Assembly: GCF_965227735.1 (NCBI RefSeq)
Contig: NZ_OZ245776.1
Coordinates: 3,410,001-3,474,000, forward strand
Length of the DNA: 64,000 nucleotides
Direction of reading: 5' to 3'
From: Larkinella sp965227735
GTDB taxonomy: Bacteria > Bacteroidota > Bacteroidia > Cytophagales > Spirosomataceae
Under the pieces are notes generated by a model. That model was given only the letters and a program-made list of their open reading frames with translations. It was not told the DNA's origin and searched no databases. This document shows, one piece after another, positions 1 to 8,650 of the stretch. Every line of letters starts with the position of its first letter. Position 1 is the stretch's first letter. The position numbers were made by a program, and so were the translations under genes.

Positions 1-23
1 TTTTCAACCGACATTGCCCTGGC

Positions 24-1220
24 TTAAAGATAGCTCCAGATCGGGCTTCGACTCTGGTTTTTGATTCGGCCATACCATCTGCAGAGTGGATACATGACCA
101 ATACGACCAGTATCCACACGCCGTAGGTCAAACCAAGTGACAAACCGTGGTTTGGCATCATGCCAGCGGTCTTATTCTGAAAATCAATAGCCGACCACGG
201 AATACCATCTGACAACAGAAGCACAATCGCCAGGACGTGAATGATGAAGAAGTGAACTACGAAGTAGAAGAGAGGAACACGGCCATAGACCACCAAAAAC
301 GGCATCCAGTTGGTCCGCTTGCCCTCCAGCCAGCTCAGCAGCAAAATGGCCGGTCCCAGCGTAATCAGGGTGTATAGCAACGATGGCGGATATTTGGTAA
401 GGTTGATAAATGAAAAGAACGTAAATAACGGCGTTTTCTGTATAGTCCACGGAACAGGATCACCGTAAACATTCAGGGTGCGAATCAGAATAAAAACCGT
501 TACAGCACCGAGTCCGATCCACTTAAGCATTCTCCGGCGCTTCTCAGGCCCAAAATCAGGGCTAAACAATTCCCCTAAACAATAGCCCAGCAGTATAATG
601 CCGATCCACGGAAGCACCGGGTAACTCGTAAAGGCGATCCGACCCGAACCGAGGGGAATGGCATTGCGCTGGTGCAACATCGACCAGATGAGGTCCATCA
701 CGGTGCCGGGTTGGAAGGAAACGCCGTCCAGCGCATTATGCCCGAATAAAATCAGCAGACCAATGGCTAAAAGGATTCTTTGGGGCAAAAATAGCAACCC
801 ACTCAAAACCACCATGCCGAAGCCCGTTGCCCAGACGACCTCCAGAGCGGTTACGGAGAACGTTAGGTCGAACCATATTGTCAGGTTGACGACGGTTACA
901 TCAAAAACCATCAACCATAGACCGCGCGTCAGCAGAAAAACACTCAGTTGCGATCTGGTCTTTTTGCGGCTCATCAAATAAGCTGATGTTCCCGCCAGAA
1001 AGACAAAAGTTGGCGCACAGAAATGCGTTATCCAGCGCGTTATGTAAACGATCGGCGTGATGGTATTCAAATCCGTGGCATCATAGAAAAAACCGTTGTA
1101 GTGAATGAAATCACGGGTATGATCCAGTGCCATAATGACCATCACGATGCCTCGCACCGTATCGATGCTCAGAATGCGGGCGGCTACACGATTCAGAGGC
1201 AGGGTGGCCGTAACTGACAT
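24..1220 (-). CDS. DUF1624 / heparan-alpha-glucosaminide N-acetyltransferase-like membrane protein
   Basis: This 398-residue protein is almost entirely hydrophobic helices, so it is an inner-membrane protein. It opens with the signature of the DUF1624/acyltransferase family: RGIVMVIMALDH at residues 23-34 with the conserved Asp-His pair, followed by HFCAPTFVFLAG at 66-77. The family includes enzymes thought to move acetyl groups across membranes onto sugars, but most bacterial members have no proven substrate. It has its own direction-compatible promoter-like site upstream, and the carA terminator insulates it from the ribosomal operon. The start at 1220 is the first ATG, about 16 residues before the first membrane motif. 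The fold assignment is firm; the chemistry is inference. Confidence 0.8.
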   Translation of the reverse strand: MSVTATLPLNRVAARILSIDTVRGIVMVIMALDHTRDFIHYNGFFYDATDLNTITPIVYITRWITHFCAPTFVFLAGTSAYLMSRKKTRSQLSVFLLTRGLWLMVFDVTVVNLTIWFDLTFSVTALEVVWATGFGMVVLSGLLFLPQRILLAIGLLILFGHNALDGVSFQPGTVMDLIWSMLHQRNAIPLGSGRIAFTSYPVLPWIGIILLGYCLGELFSPDFGPEKRRRMLKWIGLGAVTVFILIRTLNVYGDPVPWTIQKTPLFTFFSFINLTKYPPSLLYTLITLGPAILLLSWLEGKRTNWMPFLVVYGRVPLFYFVVHFFIIHVLAIVLLLSDGIPWSAIDFQNKTAGMMPNHGLSLGLTYGVWILVVLVMYPLCRWYGRIKNQSRSPIWSYL

Positions 1221-1247
1221 GGCATGAGGGGATTAATTATTTACTCA

Positions 1248-1278
1248 CAAGTTAGCTTTACAGGCAACCCGGAGCAAA
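1248..1278 (-). promoter_or_regulatory. Possible promoter of the DUF1624 gene
   Basis: On the minus strand TTTG (1275-1278) is followed after exactly 20 bases by TAACTTG (1248-1254). This resembles the Bacteroidota TTTG-N20-TAnnTTTG promoter with one base missing from the downstream box. It lies about 28 bases before the ATG. Confidence 0.35.
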
Positions 1279-1300
1279 CTCCGCCAACAAGAGGCATAAA

Positions 1301-1325
1301 AAAAACCGGTCATTGACCGGTTTTT
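1301..1325 (-). terminator. Intrinsic terminator of carA
   Basis: A near-perfect hairpin pairs aaaaaccggtca (1301-1312) with tgaccggttttt (1314-1325). It sits 6 bases past the carA stop, and on the minus strand the stem runs into a T tract. The A tract on the other side would also allow termination in the opposite direction. Confidence 0.85.
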
Positions 1326-1330
1326 CATTC

Positions 1331-2446
1331 TTATCGTGCTTCGACCTCGATCAGTTTCACAAAGTCATCGAATAAATACCGGGAATCGTGGGGACCGGGC
1401 GAAGCTTCCGGGTGATATTGTACCGAGAAGGCCGGGCGGTCTTTCCGACGAATCCCTTCGATCGTTTTATCGTTCAGGTTAACGTGCGTCAGCTCAATAT
1501 CCCGGTTTTCCATCACCTCATCTGCCCGCACGGCGAAACCGTGGTTCTGTGACGTCACTTCACACAGGCCCGTGATCAGGTTTTTGACCGGATGGTTCAA
1601 ACCCCGGTGACCATTGTGCATTTTATAAGTCGTAATGCCACTGGCCAGCGACAGAATCTGGTGTCCGAGACAAATGCCGAACAGCGGTTTATCGGTTTCC
1701 AGCGCCTGCTTTACAGTCTGAACGGCGTAAGGCATGGCGGCCGGGTCGCCGGGGCCATTGGAGATAAAATAACCGTCCGGGTTCCAGGCATTGATTTCTT
1801 CAAAAGGCGTTTTGGCCGGAAAAACCCGGCAGTGCGCTCCCCGGCTTGCCAGGTTATTTAGAATGCTTTTCTTGATTCCCAGGTCCAAAACCGCTACTTT
1901 AAAATCGGCACGACCGGCATCGCCTGCTTCGTATATCTGTTGGGTACTTACTTCCGACGAAAGCTCCAGGCCTTCCATGTCCGGAATCTGGTGCAGCCGA
2001 TCGAGCAGAACGGCCGGGTCCAGAATTTCGGAGGAAATAATGCAGTTCATAACGCCTTTATCGCGAATGTGCCGCACTACCTGCCGGGTGTCAATCCCGC
2101 TGATCCCCACAATGTTAGCCCTTTCAAAGTATTCCTGCAAGGAGGTATCAGCCGTATGGCGTGAATGAATCTGCGAAAAGAAATTACAGACCATGCCCCG
2201 GATTTTTACACTTCCGGACTCCTCCTCATCCCGGTATTGCACCCCGTAATTACCAATGTGAGACGTTGTGTTAACGATCACCTGACCATAATACGAGGGA
2301 TCGGTATAAATCTCCTGGTAGCCGGTCATGCCCGTGTTGAAGCATATTTCACCACCTGCCGTCCCGATTTTGCCGAGAGCCGTTCCCCTAAACACGGAAC
2401 CATCTTTCAAAACCAGTAAAGCATCTGGTTGCTGAACCTGTTTCAT
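1331..2446 (-). CDS. carA: Carbamoyl-phosphate synthase small subunit (glutamine amidotransferase)
   Basis: CarA releases ammonia from glutamine and channels it to CarB to make carbamoyl phosphate for arginine and pyrimidine synthesis in the cytoplasm. The 371 residues show the family N-terminal domain (NTGMTGYQE at 37-45) and a class I glutamine amidotransferase domain with SNGPGDP (229-235), the nucleophile Cys259 in GICLGHQ, and the His345/Glu347 pair in YHPEASPGP. Length is normal. It lies directly after the rplQ terminator, so it depends on read-through or on an unrecognised promoter in the 94-base gap. carB is not in the window. Confidence 0.97.
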   Translation of the reverse strand: MKQVQQPDALLVLKDGSVFRGTALGKIGTAGGEICFNTGMTGYQEIYTDPSYYGQVIVNTTSHIGNYGVQYRDEEESGSVKIRGMVCNFFSQIHSRHTADTSLQEYFERANIVGISGIDTRQVVRHIRDKGVMNCIISSEILDPAVLLDRLHQIPDMEGLELSSEVSTQQIYEAGDAGRADFKVAVLDLGIKKSILNNLASRGAHCRVFPAKTPFEEINAWNPDGYFISNGPGDPAAMPYAVQTVKQALETDKPLFGICLGHQILSLASGITTYKMHNGHRGLNHPVKNLITGLCEVTSQNHGFAVRADEVMENRDIELTHVNLNDKTIEGIRRKDRPAFSVQYHPEASPGPHDSRYLFDDFVKLIEVEAR

Positions 2447-2470
2447 GAATTACGTTGGAGTTTTTGAGTT

Positions 2471-2502
2471 AAAAAAAAGGGTTAACCCGTTACGGTTAAC
2501 CC
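2471..2502 (-). terminator. Intrinsic terminator ending the ribosomal operon
   Basis: The stem gggttaacc (2479-2487) pairs with ggttaaccc (2494-2502) across a 6-base loop. On the minus strand it is followed by eight T residues (complement of 2471-2478). It lies 39 bases beyond the rplQ stop and is the textbook terminator for the S10-spc-alpha transcript. Confidence 0.92.
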
Positions 2503-2540
2503 TCTATTTGGTATTTGAGTTCGCTCTTCACAATGATTAA

Positions 2541-3308
2541 TTAGCTGGGTCGACCGCCGTTCAATTCATCCTGCAAGGTCTTTAACTCGTCGAATTTGCC
2601 ATCGCGGGCCAGAGCAGCCTGTTGTGGCCATGTTTCCGGCGTGTGTGAAGCAAACTGAGATCCGGCGTTATCAAGGATTTCCTTGATGGCTTCCGGGGTC
2701 ATGTCGGCCACCTGAGCGAAGGTTGTTACACCAGCGGCTACCAGCACTTCAGCGATCTTCGGGCCAACGCCCTCGATCAGAGCCAGATCATCGGCCGCAG
2801 CTTCAGGGGCTGTTTCGACGGCGGGAGCGGCTTCGGTTGTTGCTTCAGCTACCGGTGCGGCTGCAACAGTTTCATCGGCTTTCCGGCCACCCCGACGACC
2901 GCGACGGGTCCGGGTTGCTTTTTGCTCATCAACGGCAGTCAACATGGTTTCGTTGAAGTCTACCAGTTCGATGATGCAGGTTTCGGCGTTATCACCCAAC
3001 CGGTTTCCCAGTTTGATGATCCGGGTGTAGCCCCCCGGGCGGTTCGAGATTTTGTCCGATACAACGTTGAACAGTTCTTTCATCGTCTCCTTGTTCTGGA
3101 GGTACGAGAAAACAACCCGGCGGTTCTGATACGAATCGTCTTTGGCGCGGGTCAGCAGGGGTTCAACATATTTCCGCAATTCTTTCGCTTTGGCAACTGT
3201 CGTCTCGATGCGCTTGCTCAGAATCAGCGAGGATGCCATGTTCGACAGCATTGCCGTCCGGTGTGAATGGGTCCTGCTAAGGTGATTATTTTTTTTACCG
3301 TGTCTCAT
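2541..3308 (-). CDS. rplQ: Ribosomal protein L17 (bL17) with C-terminal helix-hairpin-helix extension
   Basis: Residues 1-125 are a complete bL17, beginning MRHGKKNNHLSR and including NRPGGYTRI at 89-97; it binds 23S rRNA in the large subunit. The protein is twice the usual length. After a basic patch (132-143, RTRRGRRGGRK) and an Ala/Glu/Pro-rich linker (144-173), residues 175-250 form a helix-hairpin-helix-like domain with LIEGVGPKIAEVL at 177-189. I recall the same kind of tail on L17 or L21 of other Cytophagales, so it is probably a lineage trait, not a local fusion error. Its job is unknown; nucleic-acid binding is inferred from the motif. The gene lies 4 bases after rpoA. Confidence 0.95.
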   Translation of the reverse strand: MRHGKKNNHLSRTHSHRTAMLSNMASSLILSKRIETTVAKAKELRKYVEPLLTRAKDDSYQNRRVVFSYLQNKETMKELFNVVSDKISNRPGGYTRIIKLGNRLGDNAETCIIELVDFNETMLTAVDEQKATRTRRGRRGGRKADETVAAAPVAEATTEAAPAVETAPEAAADDLALIEGVGPKIAEVLVAAGVTTFAQVADMTPEAIKEILDNAGSQFASHTPETWPQQAALARDGKFDELKTLQDELNGGRPS

Positions 3309-3312
3309 GGTA

Positions 3313-4302
3313 TCAGTCCTCGTCTAATCTGTATTTGGTAATGTCCATGCCGAAAGTCAGGTTCTTTTCGGCCACCAACTGTTCCAATTCAGTCAGCGAC
3401 TTCTTACCGAAGTTTCTAAATTTCATCATATCTGAAATCTCCAGTTTCACCAGGTCGCCCAGTGATTTTACATCGGCAGATTTCAAGCAATTGTAAGCCC
3501 GTACGGACAAATCAAGATCAGCCAGCGGGGTTTTCAACAATTTCCGCATGTGCAGCATTTCTTCGTCAACGACGTTATCTTCTTCTGCTTTCGCGGTTTC
3601 AAACGTCATCGTTTGATCGGAGAACAACATGAAGTGTTGAATCAGAATGGTAGCTGCGCCTTTCAGGGCTTCTTCCGGGTGAATGGAACCGTCGGTTTCG
3701 ATGTCCAGCAACAACCGCTCGTAGTCGGTCTTTTGCTCAACCCGCGTATTTTCAACGCTGTAACGAACGTTCTTGATCGGCGTGTAAATGGCGTCGATTG
3801 GAATGTGTCCGAAAGGCAGTTCGTTGGCACGTGGTTCGTCGGCCGGCACATAGCCCCGGCCTTTCTCCACGTGAATTTCCATTTCCAGTTCACGCGTATC
3901 GTCGATGTGACAGATTTCCAATTCAGGATTCAGTACTTCAAACGACGCGCTAAATTTTGATATGTCGCCGGCTTTTAACACCGACTGATTTTTGATCGTA
4001 ACGGTAATTTTGTTGTCGACCATGTCCGAAACTTTCTTGAACCGAACCATTTTCAGGTTCAGGATAATTTCGGTAACATCTTCAACGACGCCTTCTATGG
4101 ATGAGAACTCGTGCAGTACGCCAGGGAATCGTACGCTGGCAATGGCATAGCCTTCCAGCGATGACAGCAGAATTCTCCGCAACGCATTCCCTATGGTCAC
4201 GCCATAGCCCTTTTCGAGTGGCTTGAACTCAAACAACCCGTGAAAGTCGTCAGCTCGCTCCATGACAACTTTATCGGGCATTTGGAACGCTAATATTGAC
4301 AT
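3313..4302 (-). CDS. rpoA: RNA polymerase alpha subunit
   Basis: The alpha dimer is the scaffold for RNA polymerase assembly. The N-terminal domain is recognisable from FKPLEKGYGVTIGNALRRILLSS (about residues 26-48), which forms the dimer interface. The C-terminal DNA-binding domain occupies roughly 255-320 with helix-hairpin-helix features (LADLDLSVRAYNCLK, FRNFGKKSLTEL). The 329-residue length is normal. It follows rpsD after a 135-base spacer with an inverted repeat and precedes rplQ, the usual alpha-operon arrangement. Confidence 0.98.
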   Translation of the reverse strand: MSILAFQMPDKVVMERADDFHGLFEFKPLEKGYGVTIGNALRRILLSSLEGYAIASVRFPGVLHEFSSIEGVVEDVTEIILNLKMVRFKKVSDMVDNKITVTIKNQSVLKAGDISKFSASFEVLNPELEICHIDDTRELEMEIHVEKGRGYVPADEPRANELPFGHIPIDAIYTPIKNVRYSVENTRVEQKTDYERLLLDIETDGSIHPEEALKGAATILIQHFMLFSDQTMTFETAKAEEDNVVDEEMLHMRKLLKTPLADLDLSVRAYNCLKSADVKSLGDLVKLEISDMMKFRNFGKKSLTELEQLVAEKNLTFGMDITKYRLDED

Positions 4303-4343
4303 ACGAATTTGTTTTTAACCGTTCAACTAATGAAATACAGTTT

Positions 4344-4438
4344 ACAGTTTTCGGTATACGGTTTGTGCAGGGTAGCTGTTACGGTTGCTTTGCAATCTAA
4401 CTGAAAACCGAAAACAGTATACCGAAAACCAAAACTGT
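4344..4438 (-). repeat. Inverted repeat in the rpsD-rpoA spacer (family F)
   Basis: The arm ttttcggtatacggttt (4348-4364) is mirrored by aaaacagtataccgaaaa (4411-4428), with about 46 bases between. In RNA this gives a long A/U-rich hairpin between the rpsD and rpoA cistrons. The words acagttt, ttttcggt and their complements recur in three other spacers of this operon. Confidence 0.75.
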
Positions 4439-5043
4439 TACTTAGAATACAATTCAACAACCAGTTGCTCGTTTACGTTCTCAGGAATCTGATCACGTTC
4501 CGGGTAGGTGGTAAATACCCCCTGCAATTGTTGTTGATCCCATTCCAACCAGTTGTAGCGCTTCGGATTCCGGGCCGACAGGCTGGTTGTCACGGCTTCG
4601 AGTGACTTCGATTTCTCACGAATGCTGATCAGTTGACCGGGTTTCAATGAGTAAGAAGCTATATTGACCACTTCGCCGTCAACGGCAATGTGTTTGTGGG
4701 AGACTAATTGGCGGGCAGCCCGGCGGGTTGGAGCGATGCCCAGACGGTAAACCGTGTTATCCAGACGCGCTTCGCAAAGTTTCAGCAGGTTTTCACCGGT
4801 GATGCCTTGCTTAACAACGGCCCGGTGGAACAAGCCCCGGAACTGACGTTCCAGAATACCGTAGATGTATTTTACTTTCTGTTTTTCCTGCAACTGAACA
4901 GCGTATTCCGACTGTTTCCGTTTCCGGCCGCGTCCGTGTTGTCCGGGAGCGTAGGCTTTCTTTTGCAGGGCTTTGCTGGGGCCGAGAATCGGCTCACCAA
5001 ACTTGCGGGAAATTTTGGCCTTGGGGCCTGTGTATCTTGCCAT
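4438..5043 (-). CDS. rpsD: Ribosomal protein S4 (uS4)
   Basis: S4 nucleates assembly of the 30S body by binding 16S rRNA. The protein begins MARYTGPKAKISRKFGEP and has the S4 RNA-binding domain around residues 91-150 (LDNTVYRLGIAPTRRAARQLVSH). I place the start at 5043, giving 201 residues. An upstream in-frame ATG at 5085 would add 14 hydrophobic residues not found in S4. No CxxC zinc motif is present at the N-terminus, so this is the zinc-free form. Confidence 0.97.
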   Translation of the reverse strand: MARYTGPKAKISRKFGEPILGPSKALQKKAYAPGQHGRGRKRKQSEYAVQLQEKQKVKYIYGILERQFRGLFHRAVVKQGITGENLLKLCEARLDNTVYRLGIAPTRRAARQLVSHKHIAVDGEVVNIASYSLKPGQLISIREKSKSLEAVTTSLSARNPKRYNWLEWDQQQLQGVFTTYPERDQIPENVNEQLVVELYSK

Positions 5044-5158
5044 TTGTACTGAGAATGAATAACGAAAAACGATGAACAGACACAACCCAATGTCGCCTGC
5101 CCGTATTCATTAAGTGAAGCGGGTTGCTTAACGCAATCCGCAGAATTGAAAGTAATGC

Positions 5159-5554
5159 TTAAACGCGACGGCGTTTCGGCGGGCGGCAGCCGTTGTGGGG
5201 TAGTGGCGTAATGTCTTTGATGGACATCACTTCGATACCGGTATTCTGGATCGTCCGGATCGCAGATTCACGACCGGAACCCGGACCTTTCACGAACACT
5301 TCTGCTTTGCGCATGCCCAAATCATGGGCTACGGTAGCACAGTTCTGAGCGGCAGTCTGAGCAGCATACGGCGTGTTTTTCTTAGAGCCTTTGAAGCCCA
5401 TTTTACCGGCCGATGCCCACGAGATTACCTGCCCCGAGCTGTTGGTAATTGAAATGATAATGTTATTGAACGAAGCCCGGATGTGTACCTGACCAACGGG
5501 TTCAACTACTACTACCCGTTTTTTCGCTTTGTCTTTGCGTTTTGCCTGAGCCAT
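5159..5554 (-). CDS. rpsK: Ribosomal protein S11 (uS11)
   Basis: S11 lies on the 30S platform near the mRNA exit. The 131-residue sequence contains the family blocks VHIRASFNNIIISITN (about 23-38), KGSKKNTPYAAQ and the C-terminal DITPLPHNGCRPPKRRRV. Length and ends are normal. It is preceded by an 88-base spacer with a perfect 14-bp inverted repeat and followed by rpsD. Confidence 0.98.
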   Translation of the reverse strand: MAQAKRKDKAKKRVVVVEPVGQVHIRASFNNIIISITNSSGQVISWASAGKMGFKGSKKNTPYAAQTAAQNCATVAHDLGMRKAEVFVKGPGSGRESAIRTIQNTGIEVMSIKDITPLPHNGCRPPKRRRV

Positions 5555-5577
5555 TTCTAGTTGATCGTTTAACGTTC

Positions 5578-5620
5578 AACGTTTAAGGTTTAAAGCATTT
5601 TGCGAAAAACCTTAAACGTT
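5578..5620 (-). repeat. Inverted repeat in the rpsM-rpsK spacer (family F)
   Basis: aacgtttaaggttt (5578-5591) and aaaccttaaacgtt (5607-5620) form a perfect 14-bp stem with a 15-base loop. Further copies of the words flank it (gtttaacgtt at 5567-5576, ccttaaac at 5631-5638). There is no T tract, so it is not a standard terminator. Confidence 0.8.
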
Positions 5621-5642
5621 AAACCCCAAACCTTAAACTCAA

Positions 5643-6020
5643 TTATTTAGTTGCTTTTTTCTTATTTGCTACCGTCTTACGCTTACCTTTCCGCGTACGG
5701 GAGTTGTTTTTCGTGTGCTGGCCACGAACCGGCAGGCCTTTCCGGTGACGCAGACCCCGGTAGCAACCAATGTCCATCAATCGTTTGATGTTCAACTGGA
5801 CTTCCGATTTCAGTGCCCCTTCAACCTTGTGTTCTGCGCTGATGATGGTCCGGATGGCATTCGACTCTTCGTCGTTCCACTCGCTCACCTTTTTATCAAC
5901 AGATACACCTGCTTTATTCAGAATTCTCTGCGCTGAGCTACGGCCAATGCCAAAAATGTAAGTCAACGAAATTTCACCGCGTTTCCGGTCGGGAATATCA
6001 ACCCCTGCAATACGTGCCAT
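5643..6020 (-). CDS. rpsM: Ribosomal protein S13 (uS13)
   Basis: S13 sits in the 30S head and contacts the P-site tRNA and the large subunit. The 125 residues begin MARIAGVDIPDRKRGEISLTYI, contain the helix-two-turn-helix, and end in the basic tail RGQHTKNNSRTRKGKRKT typical of the family. It follows the short rpmJ gene by 9 bases. Confidence 0.98.
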   Translation of the reverse strand: MARIAGVDIPDRKRGEISLTYIFGIGRSSAQRILNKAGVSVDKKVSEWNDEESNAIRTIISAEHKVEGALKSEVQLNIKRLMDIGCYRGLRHRKGLPVRGQHTKNNSRTRKGKRKTVANKKKATK

Positions 6021-6029
6021 ATTCAGTGA

Positions 6030-6146
6030 TTAACCTTGTCTTTGTTTATACCTAGGATTCTTCTTATTGATCACGTAAAGCTTCCCCTTCCGGCGGATCA
6101 CCTTACAATCAACACTGCGCTTTTTAATCGACGCCTTGACTTTCAT
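6030..6146 (-). CDS. rpmJ: Ribosomal protein L36 (bL36), zinc-free form
   Basis: Translating the minus strand from the ATG at 6146 gives a 38-residue protein starting MKVKASIKKRSVDCKVIRRKG and ending NPRYKQRQG, which is bL36. It stabilises 23S rRNA near the peptidyl-transferase centre. Zinc-type L36 carries three Cys and one His; only one Cys (residue 14) remains, so zinc cannot be bound in the usual way. The position between infA and rpsM is the normal alpha-operon slot. Confidence 0.95.
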   Translation of the reverse strand: MKVKASIKKRSVDCKVIRRKGKLYVINKKNPRYKQRQG

Positions 6147-6183
6147 GGTTTTACTCCGTTTATGGTTTTCGGTTTTCGATTTT

Positions 6184-6236
6184 CGGTTTTCAGTTTTCAG
6201 TAGTTGATGTAGAATGCGTCAGCCAACTGAAAACCG
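6184..6236 (-). repeat. Inverted repeat in the infA-rpmJ spacer (family F)
   Basis: cggttttcagtt (6184-6195) pairs perfectly with aactgaaaaccg (6225-6236) around a 29-base loop. The left side is preceded by tandem ttttcggt/ttttcgat words (6166-6190) and the right side followed by gtaaactgta words (6236-6257). It resembles the spacer before rpoA. Confidence 0.75.
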
Positions 6237-6263
6237 TAAACTGTAAATGTAAACTGTAGACCC

Positions 6264-6482
6264 TTATTTATACCGATAAACAATTCGTGCTTTGGACAGG
6301 TCATACGGAGACATTTCCAATTTTACCCGGTCACCGGGCAGAATTTTGATGTAATTCATCCGCATTTTCCCGGAAATGTGAGCAACTACTTCATGCTTGT
6401 TCTCGAGCTGTACCCGGAACATGGCATTGGAGAGTGCTTCTACAATGGTACCGTCTTGTTCGATGGATGTCTGTTTTGCCAT
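6264..6482 (-). CDS. infA: Translation initiation factor IF-1
   Basis: IF-1 occupies the ribosomal A site during initiation. The 72-residue protein is a single OB-fold with EALSNAMFRVQLEN (15-28), HISGKMRMNYIKILPGDRV (35-53) and the closing SKARIVYRYK. Length is exactly typical. It follows map by 3 bases. Confidence 0.98.
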   Translation of the reverse strand: MAKQTSIEQDGTIVEALSNAMFRVQLENKHEVVAHISGKMRMNYIKILPGDRVKLEMSPYDLSKARIVYRYK

Positions 6483-6485
6483 TCG

Positions 6486-7298
6486 TTACGCTATGGTCAC
6501 TTCGTTGACTTCAATCATTAAGCTGGTATTGGCCGTTACTTCTTCAATGTACTGAAACGTCGTCAGAATTTCGGCCTGGCCTTTCCGAACAGCAATTGAG
6601 TGTTCGAAATGCGCAGACGGTTTGCGGTCAACTGTTCGAATGGTCCAGCCATCCCGTTCCTGAACAATGCTTTTCTTACCGAGGTTCACCATCGGCTCAA
6701 TGGCCAGAACCATACCTTCTTTCAGCTTGACGCCCTGTCCACGTTTACCATAATTCGGAACTTCCGGCCCTTCGTGGAGACTCTTTCCGACTCCATGACC
6801 GACCAACTCCCGAACCACTGAATACCCGAATTTCTCCACATGACTCTGCACTGCATACCCAATGTCGCCAATCCGGTTTCCCTCCGTTGCTTTTTCAATA
6901 CCGCAATACAGTGATTGCTTGGTACGGATCAGCAGGTCACGAACTTCCTGGCTAATGTCTCCAATGGGATAGGTATAGGCACTATCACTATGGTATCCGT
7001 TCAGTTTTACGCCACAGTCGATCGAAATAATATCACCTTCTTTCAGTTCGTACTTACTCGGAAAACCGTGTACGACCGTCTCATTGACCGAGATACACAA
7101 AGCGGCCGGGAAGTTGTTGAATCCCTTGAAAGAAGGAATACCACCGTTGTCGCGAATATATTCTTCAGCCACGCGATCCAGTTCTTTCGTAGTCACACCC
7201 GGACGAATCCGTTTGGCTACTTCGGCATGTGCTTTGCCAAGAACCTGTCCACTGATTTTCATCAGCTCTATTTCGGCGTCTGATTTCAGGTAAATCAT
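6486..7298 (-). CDS. map: Type I methionine aminopeptidase
   Basis: This enzyme removes the initiator methionine from new proteins. The 270-residue chain has the pita-bread fold with all five metal ligands visible: Asp94 and Asp105 (SIDCGV... YHSDSAY), His168 (GHGVG), Glu201 (AIEPM) and Glu232 (FEHSI), plus His78 in the substrate pocket (VVHGFP). About 15 residues follow the last motif, slightly longer than E. coli Map. It lies between secY and infA with gaps of 4 and 3 bases, so the genes are translated together. Confidence 0.97.
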   Translation of the reverse strand: MIYLKSDAEIELMKISGQVLGKAHAEVAKRIRPGVTTKELDRVAEEYIRDNGGIPSFKGFNNFPAALCISVNETVVHGFPSKYELKEGDIISIDCGVKLNGYHSDSAYTYPIGDISQEVRDLLIRTKQSLYCGIEKATEGNRIGDIGYAVQSHVEKFGYSVVRELVGHGVGKSLHEGPEVPNYGKRGQGVKLKEGMVLAIEPMVNLGKKSIVQERDGWTIRTVDRKPSAHFEHSIAVRKGQAEILTTFQYIEEVTANTSLMIEVNEVTIA

Positions 7299-7302
7299 TT
7301 CG

Positions 7303-8616
7303 TTAAGCTGTTATGCTCTCCGTGCGACCCGTTACCCGCCCTGACTGCATCAGGCCTTCGTAACGACGCATCAGAAGATAACTTTCAACTTGCTGCAACG
7401 TATCCAGCACCACGCCCACCATAATCAGGAGTGACGTTCCGCCGAAAAACTGCGAGAAGTTGCGCGTCATTCCCAACAGAGACGCAACAGCCGGCAAAAT
7501 CGCTACAATAGCCAGCATAAGCGCTCCAGGTAACGTAATCCGGTCCAGAACCTGACCGATGTATTCAGAAGTCATAAAACCGGGTTTAACGCCGGGAATA
7601 AAACCTCCGCTTCGTTTCATGTCGTCGGCAATCTGATTCGGGTTTACCGAAATTGCCGTATAGAAAAACGTGAAGACGATAATCAGAACGGCAAACAGCA
7701 CATTGTACTGCCACGAGGTATAATCGGCGAAAACCGTTTGTACCGAACCGGCGAAATCACTCTTCTCCGCAAACAACGAAGCAACCAGCGATGGAACGAA
7801 CATCAGCGCCTGGGCAAAGATGATCGGCATAACACCGGCAGCATTCAATTTCAGGGGAAGATACTGACGTTGACCGCCCACGACCTTGTTCCCAACCACC
7901 TGCTTGGCATACTGAATTGGAATCCGGCGAACCGCCTGCGTCAGGACAACCGCACCCATTACCACAAAGAACAGGGCAACGATTTCAAGGACGAACAGTA
8001 AAGCTCCGCCTGAACCACGGGACAAAGCTTCTCCATATACGGCACCTGGGAACCGCGATACAATACCGATCATGATCAGCATCGAAATCCCGTTCCCGAT
8101 TCCCTTGTCGGTGATGCGCTCACCCAGCCACATACAAAAAATGGTACCGGCCGTTAAAACAACAACAGACACAATATTGAATGTGGCCTTGCTGATCATA
8201 ATGGCTTCGCCCGGGATGGTAGTCGTCAAATACGTAATCGCCTGAGCCGCCGTCACGAAAATGGTCAGGATACGGGTGATCTGATTCAATCGCTTCCGAC
8301 CCGACTCACCTTCTTTCTGCATTTTCTGAAAGTAGGGCAGGGCCAGGGTCAAAAGCTGAATGGCAATCGATGCCGAGATATACGGCATGATTCCCAAAGC
8401 AAAAATGGATGCTTTGCTAAAGGCTCCCCCCGAGAAAGTTTCCAGCAACCCCAGGAGTCCCTGCGGATTGAGGTTCAACTTCGTCGGATCAATCCCTGGC
8501 AACACAATTTGAGACCCTAGTCTGAAAACCGTCACAAACAACAACGTGTTGAGAATGCGGGTTCTCAGTTCCTCGATCGAAAAGATATTCTGAAGGGTCG
8601 TGATGAATCGTTTCAT
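7303..8616 (-). CDS. secY: Preprotein translocase subunit SecY
   Basis: SecY forms the protein-conducting channel of the inner membrane. The 437 residues carry ten hydrophobic segments, with the plug region after LGSQIVLPGIDP (about 33-44) and the cytoplasmic loops that bind SecA and ribosomes (MQKEGESGRKRLNQITR around 99-115). The C-terminal end MRRYEGLMQSGR is family-typical. A promoter-like box lies just upstream in the 85-base gap after rplO. Confidence 0.98.
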   Translation of the reverse strand: MKRFITTLQNIFSIEELRTRILNTLLFVTVFRLGSQIVLPGIDPTKLNLNPQGLLGLLETFSGGAFSKASIFALGIMPYISASIAIQLLTLALPYFQKMQKEGESGRKRLNQITRILTIFVTAAQAITYLTTTIPGEAIMISKATFNIVSVVVLTAGTIFCMWLGERITDKGIGNGISMLIMIGIVSRFPGAVYGEALSRGSGGALLFVLEIVALFFVVMGAVVLTQAVRRIPIQYAKQVVGNKVVGGQRQYLPLKLNAAGVMPIIFAQALMFVPSLVASLFAEKSDFAGSVQTVFADYTSWQYNVLFAVLIIVFTFFYTAISVNPNQIADDMKRSGGFIPGVKPGFMTSEYIGQVLDRITLPGALMLAIVAILPAVASLLGMTRNFSQFFGGTSLLIMVGVVLDTLQQVESYLLMRRYEGLMQSGRVTGRTESITA

Positions 8617-8650
8617 TAGTGTATCAAGCTGCTCGTCCGAAAAAAGTCAC

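Noticed and set aside
5044..5085. 14-residue N-terminal extension of S4
   Set aside because: The extension is hydrophobic and alien to S4, whose universal start MARY lies at 5043.
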